Source of the DNA: Beroe ovata
Taxonomy: Eukaryota > Ctenophora > Nuda > Beroida > Beroidae
Assembly (NCBI GenBank): GCA_946803715.1
Contig: CAMPET010000239.1
Span: forward strand, 24,527 to 54,043
DNA length: 29,517 bases
Reading direction: 5' to 3'
Each line of letters begins with the position of its first letter. Position 1 is the first letter of the stretch. Below, in pieces: positions 29,141-29,517 of the stretch. Made by a program: the position numbers and the translations under genes. The notes below the pieces were generated by a model. That model saw only the letters and a program-made list of their open reading frames with translations, made no database searches and was not told where the DNA came from.

Positions 29141-29517
29141 TTATTCAAAATGAGAGTATGAGACATGGACATTAATTCGTAATAATTTTTTAACTTGCGT
29201 TGTCGATCGATGATAGACCCTGCACTGTCGAGAATTNAGGGTTTCACTCTCTCAGAAATGAAATCATCATTCAGCTTCATTACATTTCTAGGGCAGTGCA
29301 TGGCAGACTTCCTATGTGTCAAGAGGTTCCTCCTACTCCTACCTAATTTAAACAAATCTTGACCATAATTAACTTTCTCATTTACAACCTTAAAAGTCTC
29401 AATAAGATTGCCCCTTATTCTACGCTCAGCTAGAGTAGTTAAATTAAGTCTATCCAACCGTTCACTGTAGGGAAGGGTTCCTACGCCACCAATAAGCCTG
29501 GTAAAACGACGCTGAAC
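29014..29517 (-). mobile_element. C-terminal end of a non-LTR retrotransposon reverse transcriptase (truncated by window)
   Basis: Reading minus from the window edge gives VQRRFTRLIGGVGTLPYSER, then LDRLNLTTLAERRIRGNLIE and TFKVVNEKVNYGQDLF, ending near FISERVKP. This is the conserved stretch after the polymerase core of CR1/Jockey/RTE-like LINE ORF2 proteins (RRF-x-R-L, YxERL, L-x2-RR). The usual W-N-x-LP segment after RV is not found; an n lies exactly there (29237), so a gap or frameshift may have cost it. The frame stays open to 29014, but that part has no similarity I recognise and lies in GC-rich DNA. The catalytic part lies beyond the window. Confidence 0.8.

Noticed and set aside
1-29517. 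tRNA, rRNA or CRISPR-like structures
   Set aside because: No tRNA B-box with matching arms, no rRNA core and no spaced identical repeats were seen.

Overview
The window is nuclear DNA from an animal. Every gene I could model has short GT-AG introns whose phases close into one reading frame, and the gene families are metazoan or eukaryotic: a MAP kinase kinase, a ZNF593/Bud20 factor, shugoshin, DPM3, calpain-15, FKBP15 and a class A GPCR. Introns are mostly 70-300 bases, genes lie close together, and non-coding DNA is AT-rich with many micro- and minisatellites. This suggests a compact, probably early-branching marine invertebrate (cnidarian, placozoan or similar). The phylum cannot be fixed from the sequence alone. 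One long N gap (10736-11301) and single n bases at 5156, 16804 and 29237 mark draft assembly.

Layout: 1157-2770 (-) stress-type MAP2K, 6 exons; 2903-3361 (-) ZNF593-like, one exon; 3480-3541 near-perfect palindrome; 3542-4593 non-coding with GCGC-rich islands; 4594-5155 and 5188-5749 a direct duplication carrying the first two recognised exons of the next gene, probably an assembly artefact; 5335-9745 (+) 13-exon leucine-rich-repeat protein with a VHL-box-like N-terminus; 10254-12610 (+) two-Ig-domain single-pass membrane protein; 13037-13957 (+) shugoshin, followed by a decayed partial copy at 14393-14512; 14813-15590 (+) DPM3; 16087-22472 (+) calpain-15-like gene whose introns hold an antisense GPCR (17082-18179) and a small same-strand gene or alternative ending (19613-20179); 23167-26723 (-) FKBP15-like; 26980-27750 degenerate ~300-340 base tandem repeat; 29238-29517 (-) C-terminal piece of a non-LTR retrotransposon reverse transcriptase.

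The genes do not form a pathway; they are housekeeping and signalling genes that happen to be neighbours. The most informative points are the nested architecture of the calpain-15 locus, a phase-0 cassette exon in DPM3 that would break its second membrane helix, a 13-base direct repeat across both splice junctions of an intron in the Ig gene (the signature expected of intron gain by duplication), and an LRR protein that may be an elongin-C/CUL2 substrate receptor split by a 455-residue insert. I joined exons by eye from splice sites, phase and family resemblance; no transcript data were available.
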